A stretch of 64,000 nucleotides of DNA, taken from assembly GCF_023197165.1 (NCBI RefSeq), contig NZ_JALPRD010000002.1, positions 1 to 64,000 on the forward strand. Reading direction: 5' to 3'. Under the pieces are notes generated by a model. The model had not been told where the DNA came from. It worked only from the letters and a program-made list of their open reading frames with translations, and searched no databases. Made by a program: the position numbers and the translations under genes. Source of the stretch: Sphingopyxis sp. MSC1_008. Lineage in GTDB: Bacteria > Pseudomonadota > Alphaproteobacteria > Sphingomonadales > Sphingomonadaceae. Below, piece after piece: positions 36,144 to 43,932 of this stretch; the stretch's first letter is position 1, and each line of letters begins with the position of its first letter.

Positions 36144-36270
36144 CCCCTCTCCTTCAGGGGAGGGGCAGTGAGACTTGCGAACTTGTTCGCTAGTCGCAGC
36201 GGGGTGGGGCTATCGACCTTGCGTAAGGCCTCGAAACCCCACCCCGACCCTCCCCTGAAGGGGAGGGGCT
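36144..36270. repeat. Composite palindromic repeat, type F (copy 1)
   Basis: The outer arms CCCCTCTCCTTCAGGGGAGG (self-complementary) and CCTCCCCTGAAGGGGAGGGG frame a middle part with CAGCGGGGTGGGGC and its counterpart CCCCACCCCG. The stretch CTTGCGAACTTGTTCGCTAGTCG also occurs in near-identical form in copy 2 at 62066-62191. The unit is about 125 nt long, so it is larger than the other repeats. Copy 1 occupies most of the astA-astB gap. Confidence 0.85.
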
Positions 36271-36274
36271 TAAA

Positions 36275-37276
36275 TTACCGTCCGATCCAGCTGATGCCGC
36301 TGCCCTTGCCAACGCCGAGCAGCTTCGCCGCCTCGCTGTCGAGCGTCGCGCCGTCGCCGATCTTGCCGAAACAGCAGCGGAAATCGGCCAGCTGTCCCGT
36401 CGCGACGAGCGCGTCTTCTCCGGCTTCGGCGATCGCCGAAATCTCGATATGTTTCGCGTCCTTGATGCTCGCGACCTGATCGGTGCGCGCGGTCATCGTC
36501 GGGCCGCCGTCGAAGATGTCGACATAATTTTCGAACGCGAAGCCCTCATTCTCGAGCATGCGCATCGCGGCGCGCCCGGTCGGGTGCGGCACGCCGATCA
36601 CGCTGCGCGCATGCTCGCCCAGCATTGCGATATAGACGGGGTGCTTGGGCATCAGGTCGGCGATGAACTGGTTGCCGTGGACCGCGTTGAACTGGTCGGC
36701 TTCCTGGAAATTCATGCCAAAGAATTTGCCCGCGACCCCGTCCCAGAAGGGCGATCCGCCGGCCTCGTCGATCACCCCGCGCAGCTCGGCGAGGATGCGG
36801 TCGCCGAAGCGCGCGCGGTGGCGCGCGATGAACAGGTAGCGCGAGCGCGCGAGCAACAGCCCGAGCCCGCCGGCGCGCGCCGCGGGGTGCAGGAACAGCC
36901 CGCCGACCTCGCTTGCGCCGTTCAGGTCGTTGCTCAACATCAGCACCTGCGCGTGGAAGGTCCGGTCGAGCTGCTCGCTATGCTTGCTGTCGGTGCCGAT
37001 GCGGTACGAGTAAAAGGGCCAGCGCTGGCCGACCTGCCCGAAAATCTGGCAGGTGCCGCGGACTTCGCCATTGTCCGTATCTTCGAGCACGAGCAGATAC
37101 AGCTCGTCCGACGGATATTCCTTGTCGCTCGCGAACGAGGCTTCGGTACGTTCGAGCTTGGCGCTCAGCGCCTTCTTGTCGGGGGGCAGGTTGGTGAAGC
37201 CGCCACCGGTCAGCTTCGCCATCTCATAAATGCTTTGCAGGTCGCCCGGCTTGGCCGCCCGGATCACATAATTCAC
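36275..37276 (-). CDS. astA: Arginine N-succinyltransferase
   Basis: AstA moves a succinyl group from succinyl-CoA to arginine, the first AST step. The 333-residue protein starts from a GTG at 37276 whose GTGA overlaps the stop of the M20 hydrolase gene; the longer frame to 37420 is just the neighbouring sequence. The GNAT-type fold shows VIRAAKPGDLQSIYEMAK, GGGFTNLPPD, GGLFLHPAARAGGLGLLLAR (acyl-CoA loop) and GMNFQEADQFNAVHGNQF. FDGGPTMTARTDQVASIKD near the C-terminus is also a family block. The length matches AstA (340-345). Confidence 0.94.
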   Translation of the reverse strand: MNYVIRAAKPGDLQSIYEMAKLTGGGFTNLPPDKKALSAKLERTEASFASDKEYPSDELYLLVLEDTDNGEVRGTCQIFGQVGQRWPFYSYRIGTDSKHSEQLDRTFHAQVLMLSNDLNGASEVGGLFLHPAARAGGLGLLLARSRYLFIARHRARFGDRILAELRGVIDEAGGSPFWDGVAGKFFGMNFQEADQFNAVHGNQFIADLMPKHPVYIAMLGEHARSVIGVPHPTGRAAMRMLENEGFAFENYVDIFDGGPTMTARTDQVASIKDAKHIEISAIAEAGEDALVATGQLADFRCCFGKIGDGATLDSEAAKLLGVGKGSGISWIGR

Positions 37277-38484
37277 ACAGTCCCCCGTTCCGCTATTCTT
37301 GTCATGGTGAGTGCCGATAACTGCGCGCGTTCGGCGAGGCTGTCGACGATCAGAAATTCGTCCGACGAATGAATCGCGCCGCCGCGCGGCCCCATCGTGT
37401 CGACGACGGGCACGCCGCACGCCGCGATATTATTGCCGTCGCACACCCCGCCGGTCGCGTTCCAGCTGATCGGCGGCAAGCCGAGCGCCGCGCCGCAATC
37501 GCGCACCAGTTCGAACAGGCGCGTCGCCGCCGCATCGAGCGGCTTCGGCGGGCGGTTGAAACCGCCATGGACGTGGCAATGCACGTCATGCTCGCGCGAG
37601 ATTGCCGCGATCGCGTCGCGCATCGCCGCTTCGGCCGCCGCCATCGCCTCGGGGGTCGATGGGCGCATGTTGACGCGCAGGATCGCGCTGTCGGGCACGA
37701 TATTGTTGGGGCCGCCGCCGTCGATCTTCGCCGGATTGACCTTGAGCGTATCGGATTTGAGCGCGCCAAGCCGCAGCGCGAGGTCGGCCGCGGCGAGCAG
37801 CGCGTTCCGCCCGTCCTGCGGATTGCGCCCGGCATGCGCGGCGCGGCCGTGGACGATCACCGAGAAATTGCCGCTGCCCGGGCGTGCTCCCGCGAGCGTG
37901 CCGTCGGGCAGCGCGGGCTCGTAGGTCAGCGCGGCGGTCTTGCCCTTCGCGAGTTCGGCGATCAGCCGCGCCGACGCCTGGCTTCCCGTTTCCTCGTCGC
38001 TGTTGATCATCACGTCATAGCCGACGCGGCTCGCGAGCGGCGATGCCTCGAGCGCGGTGAGCGCCGCGAGGATGACCGAAATGCCCGCCTTCATGTCGGC
38101 GGTGCCGGGTCCGTTGAGCACGCCGTCCTCCAGCCACTTCAATGTCTGGAACGGATGGTCGGCGGCGAACACCGTGTCCATATGCCCGGTCAGCAGCAAC
38201 TGCACGGGCGCCTCGGGCCGCACGCGCAGGTGCAAATGGTCGCCGCGTTGGATGGTGTTGACGGTGCCCGCGCTATCGACGCTCTCGACCGGATCGGCGG
38301 CAACCAGCCGAATCTCGCCGGGCAGCGCCGCAAAGGCATCGGCCAATTCGCCCGCGACATTTTTCAATCCTGCCAGATTGCCCGTGCCGCTATTGATCGC
38401 GGCCCACTTCTCCACCTGCGCGAGCATCGGCGCATCGGCGGCGCGTTCGAGCGTCGCATTTTCGGTCGCGGTCAGACTGGCCAT
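37273..38484 (-). CDS. M20 family metallo-hydrolase (ArgE/DapE/CPG2 type) in the AST cluster
   Basis: The 403-residue enzyme (start at ATG 38484, MASLTATENATL) has the M20 dinuclear-zinc layout. The first zinc histidine and catalytic Asp are in LLLTGHMDTVFAAD, the bridging Asp in NGPGTADMKAG, and the catalytic Glu pair in NSDEETGS. The last ligand is in GPRGGAIHSSDEF. GRAAHAGRNPQDGRNA marks the dimerisation domain. This is close to carboxypeptidase G2 and related N-acylamino-acid hydrolases. It is translationally coupled to astA by GTGA, so a role in arginine or succinyl-amino-acid breakdown is likely, for instance removing succinate from succinylglutamate or succinylornithine. No astE-like gene is in the window. 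Confidence 0.85.
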   Translation of the reverse strand: MASLTATENATLERAADAPMLAQVEKWAAINSGTGNLAGLKNVAGELADAFAALPGEIRLVAADPVESVDSAGTVNTIQRGDHLHLRVRPEAPVQLLLTGHMDTVFAADHPFQTLKWLEDGVLNGPGTADMKAGISVILAALTALEASPLASRVGYDVMINSDEETGSQASARLIAELAKGKTAALTYEPALPDGTLAGARPGSGNFSVIVHGRAAHAGRNPQDGRNALLAAADLALRLGALKSDTLKVNPAKIDGGGPNNIVPDSAILRVNMRPSTPEAMAAAEAAMRDAIAAISREHDVHCHVHGGFNRPPKPLDAAATRLFELVRDCGAALGLPPISWNATGGVCDGNNIAACGVPVVDTMGPRGGAIHSSDEFLIVDSLAERAQLSALTMTRIAERGTV

Positions 38485-38678
38485 CGGGCGGCTATAGCGA
38501 GCGGCGAGGGGCTTTTGCACCCCCGCGATGCCTATTTTGTCTTCGCTGTGCGGCAAGTCACTGCCGCGAGCCGCTTTTTTGGGTAATGGAGCATTCGAAT
38601 TGCACCGAATCGCAACGCATTAACCGAAAGTTCGGGACAGCTTCGCTACGCTGACCGAACCGATGAGCGAGTGAGCCG

Positions 38679-39854
38679 ATGACTGCCGCCTTTGTGCTTG
38701 GCATCAATATGTCCGTTGCCGGCATTTTTGCCGTGGCATTCGCCGTGGTCGCGGCGACAAACCGTGGCGCGCGCGGCGCGCGGTGGCTGGCGGCCGGTTA
38801 TGGCATGGGCATCATCTATGTCGCGCTCGAATTTCTGTTGACGCATCAGATCGACCCCACCCCGGTCGGGATCGGCATTTTCCTCGTCTTCCTGCTCGCA
38901 CTCAGCTTCGCGCTAATCGGGACCGCCTATCATTATCGCGTGCAGCCGCCGTGGCGCGCCATGGCCGCGATCTGGGTCGTCACCATTCTCGCCGTGCCGG
39001 TGATCTTCAGCCTGACTTATGGCTCGATACTGCGGCTGACGCTCTATCAGCTCCCCTATTTTTCGATGCAGGCCCTGCTCGGACTCATGGTCTGGCGCTC
39101 GGGCCGCCGTCAGCCACTCGACCTACTGCTGGTCGCGCTCCAGGCGGTCGCCGCGATCATCTATGTCGCCAAACCCTTCATCGCGGCGACGGTGGGGACG
39201 GCGAGCGCGCCGCAGGGCTATATGGCGACGACCTATGCCGCGATCTCGCAAAGCGGGAGCGTCGTTACGCTGATGGCGATCGCGCTCGTCATGCTGCTCG
39301 TGATCATGCGCGACACCACTGCGGAAATGGTCGCGCGCTCGGAAACCGATCCGCTTTCGAGCGTGCTCAACCGGCGCGGTTTCGAACATCATGCCGAACT
39401 GGCGCTGCTGCGCGGCGGGGCCATGGCGGTGCTCGTCGCGGCCGACCTCGACGAGTTCAAGAAGATCAACGACAGCTTCGGCCATGCGGCGGGTGACGGC
39501 GTGATCGCGCATTTCGCGGCGATGCTGGTCGATGCCGCGCCCGCGGGTGCGATCGTCGGCCGGATCGGCGGCGAGGAATTTGCCGTCCTCCTGCCCGACG
39601 CGCTGCTGTCCGACGGCCGCCTCTATGCCGAAACCGTGCGCACGACCTTTGCCGCGGCGCAATTGCCGGTGCTGGGGGTCGATCGCGGCTTTACGGCGTC
39701 TTTCGGAGTGGCGCAGCGTAGCTCCGGCGATTCGCTGTTCGACCTGTCGCGCCGCGCCGACGCCGCGCTGTACCGCGCCAAGGCGGCCGGCCGGAATCAG
39801 GTGCGCGTCGCGATTGCCGAATTGGCGCCGGCGCCCGCTGTCGGGGTTGCCTGA
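38679..39854 (+). CDS. Membrane-bound diguanylate cyclase (GGDEF)
   Basis: The 391-residue protein has six to seven membrane spans in residues 1-215. A short linker (VIMRDTTAEMVARSETDPLS) leads to a GGDEF domain at 225-375. The active-site motif reads GGEEF in VGRIGGEEFAVLLPDA, a functional variant. The metal and nucleotide blocks DPLSSVLNRRGFE and VAADLDEFKKINDSFGHAAGD are intact, so cyclic di-GMP synthesis is expected. No RXXD inhibitory site is visible upstream of GGEEF. The membrane part is not a sensor family that I recognise. The gene is single and diverges from the M20/ast cluster (194 nt between starts). Confidence 0.88.
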   Translation: MTAAFVLGINMSVAGIFAVAFAVVAATNRGARGARWLAAGYGMGIIYVALEFLLTHQIDPTPVGIGIFLVFLLALSFALIGTAYHYRVQPPWRAMAAIWVVTILAVPVIFSLTYGSILRLTLYQLPYFSMQALLGLMVWRSGRRQPLDLLLVALQAVAAIIYVAKPFIAATVGTASAPQGYMATTYAAISQSGSVVTLMAIALVMLLVIMRDTTAEMVARSETDPLSSVLNRRGFEHHAELALLRGGAMAVLVAADLDEFKKINDSFGHAAGDGVIAHFAAMLVDAAPAGAIVGRIGGEEFAVLLPDALLSDGRLYAETVRTTFAAAQLPVLGVDRGFTASFGVAQRSSGDSLFDLSRRADAALYRAKAAGRNQVRVAIAELAPAPAVGVA

Positions 39855-39856
39855 TT

Positions 39857-40156
39857 TCAGACCGCGAGCAGCGGCGTGTCGTCGGGTTGCGGCGCCGCCG
39901 CTTCAAAATCCGGCAGTGGATCGAACGTCTCTTCGATCAGTTCGATCGACGCGAGGCCGCCGAGCTTGAAATGGCCGAGCCGCGGCAACTCGTCGGATCG
40001 CCAGCTCTTGTTGAGGTTCAGCGCGCTGATGAACAGGTCGCCGCGCCGTTCGAACAATAGATGCGGCGCCAGCGTCAGGACCTGCCCATTATAATGCGCG
40101 GTCACCTTTCGCTTGCGGGCGATCGCTTCCATCAATTTCAGTCGTGTGTCGTCCAT
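39857..40156 (-). CDS. Small WYL-domain-like protein
   Basis: The 99-residue protein (ATG at 40156; MDDTRLKLMEAIARKRKVTA) has a pattern like the stand-alone half of a WYL domain: LMEAIARKRKVTAHYNGQVL, then LAPHLLFERRGDLFISALN, then a tail with FKLGGLASIELIEETF. WYL domains bind nucleic acid or small ligands and often control transcription. There is no HTH here. The gene is convergent with the GGDEF gene (2 nt between stops). The assignment rests on pattern only. Confidence 0.6.
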   Translation of the reverse strand: MDDTRLKLMEAIARKRKVTAHYNGQVLTLAPHLLFERRGDLFISALNLNKSWRSDELPRLGHFKLGGLASIELIEETFDPLPDFEAAAPQPDDTPLLAV

Positions 40157-40367
40157 GGTTTCAAAGCCGTTCGGGGAGAAAGGTTTTATTGTGCAATGCA
40201 GCATAATCACATGCGGACCGTTGGGCAAGCGCCGAACGCCAGTTCAGCGGCTGAAAACCTATGCGCGAAACACCTCCCATTGCCAATCGAAACCAATCGC
40301 GGCATAGGGCGACGGCCCTTTCCTCCCCGGGTCCACTGGCGCAGCCGCGCCGACCAGAGGGTGTAGC

Positions 40368-42461
40368 ATGACCGAATTTCTCGACCGTTCCGGCCTGTCC
40401 GTCGATTCGCGACTGGCCGACTTTATCGAACAGCGCGCGCTGCCGGGAACGGGACTCGATGTCACGAAATTCTGGGCCGATTTCGCCGACTTGCTCGGCA
40501 AGTTTGCGCCCGAAAATGCGGCCTTGCTCGCCAAGCGCGAGGATTTGCAGGCGCAGATCGATGCCTGGCACGAAGCGCGCGCCGGACAGGCGCATGACGC
40601 CGCCGCCTATCAGGCGTTCCTGCGCGAGATCGGCTATCTCGTCCCCGAACCCGCGCCGTTCCAGGTCGGCACGCAGAATGTCGATCCCGAGATCGCGACG
40701 ATGGCAGGGCCGCAGCTCGTCGTGCCCGCGCTCAACGCGCGCTTCGCGCTCAACGCCGCGAACGCGCGCTGGGGCAGCCTCTACGATGCGCTCTACGGCA
40801 CCGACGCACTCGACGCGCCGCCCGCGAAGCCCGGTGGCTACGACGCCGAGCGCGGCGCCGCGGTGATCGCGCGGGCCAAGGCATTTCTCGACGAGGCGGT
40901 GCCGCTCGCATCGGGAAGCTGGGCCGACTGGCAGGGCGGCGAGCCCGTCCTCGCCGATCCCGCACAATGGGCCGGCAGCAAGCCCGGCGGCATCCTGCTC
41001 CGCCATAACGGCCTGCACATCGAACTGGTGATCGATCCCGCGAGCGCGATCGGCAAGACCGACCCCGCGGGCATCGCCGACGTCGTGCTCGAGGCCGCGC
41101 TGACCACGATCATCGACCTCGAGGATAGCGTCGCCGCGGTCGACGGCGAGGACAAGGCGCTCGGCTACACCAACTGGCTCGGCCTGATGCGCGGCGACCT
41201 CGTCGAAAGCTTCGCCAAGGGCGGGCAGACGGTGACGCGTGCGATGGAGGCCGACCGCGAATGGACCTCGCCATCGGGCGAAGCCTTCACCCTCCACGGC
41301 CGCAGCGTGATGTTCGTGCGCAACGTCGGCCATCTGATGACGACGCCGATGATCCGCCTCGCTGACAGCGCTGAAGCGCCCGAGGGTCTGTGCGACGCGG
41401 TCATCACCAGCCTCTGCTCACTGCATGATCTGAAGGGTCTCGGCACGCTCCGAAACAGCCGTGCGGGCAGCATCTATATCGTCAAGCCCAAGCAGCATGG
41501 GCCCGAGGAATGCGGCTTCACGAACCGGCTGTTTGATGCCGTGGAAGATATGCTCGGCCTCGCGCGCCACACGATGAAGGTCGGCGTGATGGACGAGGAA
41601 CGCCGGACGTCAGCGAACCTCGCCGCGTGCATCCACGCGGTGAAGGACCGCATCGTTTTCATCAACACCGGCTTCCTCGACCGCACCGGCGACGAAATCC
41701 ACACCAGCATGCGCGCGGGCCCGATGATCCCGAAGGGCGAGATGAAGGCGAGCGACTGGATCGCGTCGTACGAGGACCGCAACGTCCGCATCGGCCTCGC
41801 GTGCGGCCTCAGCGGCAAGGCGCAGATCGGCAAGGGCATGTGGGCGATGCCCGACCTGATGCGCGGCATGCTCGAGGCCAAGATCGGCCATCCGAAATCG
41901 GGTGCGAACACCGCGTGGGTGCCTTCGCCGACCGCCGCGACGCTCCACGCGCTGCACTATCATCAGGTCGACGTGTTCGCGCGCCAGAAGGAAATCGCGG
42001 GCGAGGCGGTGCCCGCGCTCGACCGCCTGCTCAACATCCCCGTCGCGACGGGCCGCAACTGGAGCGAGGCCGAAATCACCCGCGAGCTCGACAATAATTG
42101 CCAGGGCATCCTCGGCTATGTCGTGCGCTGGATCGACCAGGGCGTCGGCTGCTCGAAAGTCCCCGACATCGACGATATCGGCCTGATGGAGGACCGCGCG
42201 ACGCTGCGCATCGCCAGCCAAGCGCTCGCCAACTGGCTGCTCCACGGCGTTTGCACGCCCGAACAGGTCGACGCCGCGCTGGCGCGGATGGCGGCAAAGG
42301 TCGATGCGCAGAACGCGGGCGACGCGCTCTACGAACAGCTCACGCCGGACGGCATCGCCTATCAGGCGGCGCGCGCGCTGATCTTCGAGGGGGTGACGCA
42401 GCCGTCGGGCTATACCGAACCGCTGCTGCATAAATATCGGCAGGCCAAAAAGGCGGCCTGA
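40368..42461 (+). CDS. glcB: Malate synthase G
   Basis: Malate synthase joins acetyl-CoA and glyoxylate to malate. The 697-residue length is that of the single-chain G isoform (about 720). Its blocks are clear: [20 protein letters not shown] at the N-terminus, [18 protein letters not shown] (metal-binding Glu/Asp), [36 protein letters not shown] and [20 protein letters not shown] [15 protein letters not shown]. The catalytic Asp is expected near the end ([20 protein letters not shown]). There is no isocitrate lyase gene beside it. Its own glyoxylate may come from glycolate or purine breakdown. Confidence 0.96.
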   Translation: MTEFLDRSGLSVDSRLADFIEQRALPGTGLDVTKFWADFADLLGKFAPENAALLAKREDLQAQIDAWHEARAGQAHDAAAYQAFLREIGYLVPEPAPFQVGTQNVDPEIATMAGPQLVVPALNARFALNAANARWGSLYDALYGTDALDAPPAKPGGYDAERGAAVIARAKAFLDEAVPLASGSWADWQGGEPVLADPAQWAGSKPGGILLRHNGLHIELVIDPASAIGKTDPAGIADVVLEAALTTIIDLEDSVAAVDGEDKALGYTNWLGLMRGDLVESFAKGGQTVTRAMEADREWTSPSGEAFTLHGRSVMFVRNVGHLMTTPMIRLADSAEAPEGLCDAVITSLCSLHDLKGLGTLRNSRAGSIYIVKPKQHGPEECGFTNRLFDAVEDMLGLARHTMKVGVMDEERRTSANLAACIHAVKDRIVFINTGFLDRTGDEIHTSMRAGPMIPKGEMKASDWIASYEDRNVRIGLACGLSGKAQIGKGMWAMPDLMRGMLEAKIGHPKSGANTAWVPSPTAATLHALHYHQVDVFARQKEIAGEAVPALDRLLNIPVATGRNWSEAEITRELDNNCQGILGYVVRWIDQGVGCSKVPDIDDIGLMEDRATLRIASQALANWLLHGVCTPEQVDAALARMAAKVDAQNAGDALYEQLTPDGIAYQAARALIFEGVTQPSGYTEPLLHKYRQAKKAA

Positions 42462-42490
42462 GCTCGACGGACGCTTTCGACCGATAACAG

Positions 42491-42570
42491 TCGTCGCCCC
42501 CGCGAAGGCGGGGGCCGTTGTCGGCCTTGCACTGTATCTCCAGCGGCCCCCGCCTTCGCGGGGGCGACGG
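42491..42570. repeat. Palindromic intergenic repeat, type A (copy 2)
   Basis: GTCGTCGCCCCCGCGAAGGC with GGGGGCCG pairs with CGGCCCCCGCCTTCGCGGGG with GCGACGG. It is the same family as the elements at 27131-27220 and 49882-49960. It lies 29 nt after the glcB stop. The rest of the 232-nt gap (42571-42693) shows no gene. Confidence 0.85.
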
Positions 42571-42693
42571 GTTAGATCAGCGTCCGCTCACCACCCCAAA
42601 GCTGCCGCCATCTCGGCCGCGATCATCGCTAGCCCCATTGCGCTGCGCCGCGATGGCATGTAGAACAAAATGGCAACATCACCGGAGATGCCC

Positions 42694-43187
42694 ATGTCCG
42701 CCGCCGTCGATCCCGCCTATCGCCATTATCCGAACACGCCGAATTTCGCGAACGCGTCGAAGCGCGCGGGGCGGCGCTCAAGCTCTATCACCTGACCGCC
42801 GCCGACGCGCCGGTGCCGGATGACGTGGCAAGCCTCTGCGCCGACTGGTTCGCTGAACAGGCGTCGGCGGCGGTGGCGCCGGGCGATTGCGGTTTCGTCA
42901 TCCTCCACCGGTGCGGCGCCGACTTCTATTTCCTGCTTGTCTCGGTGTGGCGCGGTTCGAACGAACTCTGGGAAGCCGTCTGGTATCGCCACGGCGACAT
43001 GCCCGCCTTCGCGGCGTTCGATCCGGCCTATCCGCCGGAGGCGGGCGTGGCGCGCCCGACCTTCTGCGTCTGGGAACTCGGGATCGTCGCGCACGAGAGC
43101 GCGGCGTGGGGCCGCTATCTCGCGTCGCCGCGCGACGATGCTGCGCGGTCGCGCTGGGTTGATGATGTCTTCGAAGGCGCTGTATAG
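42694..43187 (+). pseudogene. Frameshifted gene of unknown function
   Basis: The ATG at 42694 (behind GGAGAT) opens MSAAVDPAYRHYP, after which this frame runs to a stop within 33 codons. The +2 frame continues sensibly from 42732 as EHAEFRERVEARGAALKLYH and stays open to 43187. It carries conserved-looking pieces: LCADWFAEQAS, GFVILHRCGADFYFLLVSVW, LWEAVWYRHGDMPAF and PTFCVWELGIVAHESAAWGR. That frame has no ATG, GTG or TTG before 42813. The join P-EHAEF is restored by one extra C in CATTATCCGAAC (CCC in place of CC at 42730-42731). The coding signal on both sides supports one gene of about 164 residues broken by a 1-nt deletion, or an assembly error. No named family is recognised. Confidence 0.7.
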
Positions 43188-43216
43188 GCGCCGCTCGTTT
43201 CAAGGGGAGTTTTGAC

Positions 43217-43840
43217 GTGCAGATTGCGGTGCTGACCTTCGACGGCTTCAACGAACTCGATTCGTTCGTTGCGGCTGGAATCCTGAACCGTTTGCGCGGG
43301 CAGGGCTGGGAAGCGCATATCACGTCGCCGACGCCGCGGGTTACGTCGATGAACGGCGTAACGATCGAACGCCAGCAACCGCTCGACTTTGCCACCAAGG
43401 CGGACGCCGTGATCATCGGCAGCGGGATCAAGACGCGTGAGATCGCCGCGGACCCGCTGATGCTCGGCCGCATCCGGCTCGACCCGGCGCGCCAACTGAT
43501 CGGCGCCCAATGTTCGGGGACGCTGCTGCTCGCCAAGCTCGGGCTGGTCGGCGCGCTCCCCGCATGCACTGACCTCACGACCAAGCCGTGGGTGATCGAG
43601 GCCGGGGTCGAGGTGCTCGACGCGCCCTTCGTCGCGCATGGCAATGTCGCGACCGCGGGCGGCTGCCTCGCGTCGCAATATCTCGCCGCGTGGATCATCG
43701 CGCGGCTTGCCGGGACCGCCGCGGCCGAGGAGGCGCTGCACTATGTCGCGCCGGTCGGCGAGAAAGCGGACTATGTGACGCGCGCGATGGCGGCGGTGCA
43801 GCCGTTCCTTGCCGAAGAAAATCTCGCGCGCACCGCCTAG
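43217..43840 (+). CDS. DJ-1/PfpI family protein
   Basis: The 207-residue protein has the class I glutamine-amidotransferase-like fold of DJ-1/PfpI. MQIAVLTFDGFNELDSFVAA supplies the conserved acidic region, and LIGAQCSGTLLLAKLGLV carries the nucleophilic Cys in the elbow (about residue 98). HGNVATAGGCLASQYLAAW is the third block. Members act as amidases, chaperones, glyoxalases or as regulators with an added HTH. There is no HTH here. An enzymatic role is likely but not specified. The gene follows the frameshifted gene by 29 nt and may share a transcript. Confidence 0.8.
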   Translation: MQIAVLTFDGFNELDSFVAAGILNRLRGQGWEAHITSPTPRVTSMNGVTIERQQPLDFATKADAVIIGSGIKTREIAADPLMLGRIRLDPARQLIGAQCSGTLLLAKLGLVGALPACTDLTTKPWVIEAGVEVLDAPFVAHGNVATAGGCLASQYLAAWIIARLAGTAAAEEALHYVAPVGEKADYVTRAMAAVQPFLAEENLARTA

Positions 43841-43932
43841 GGTCCACTAACTGGCGATCCCGTACAATACAGCTTGCCCCGGCCTGCTATAATCCGGCAT
43901 TTTGCGGCGTGCGCAAACTGGGGGCAGGGGCG

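Noticed and set aside
37369..38586. A 405-codon open frame antisense to the M20 hydrolase
   Set aside because: It is an Arg/Ala-rich shadow; the M20 zinc motifs on the minus strand are intact.
42694..42795. A separate 33-codon gene
   Set aside because: Its last part is only an out-of-frame reading of the broken gene. The match of both halves to one protein is more economical.
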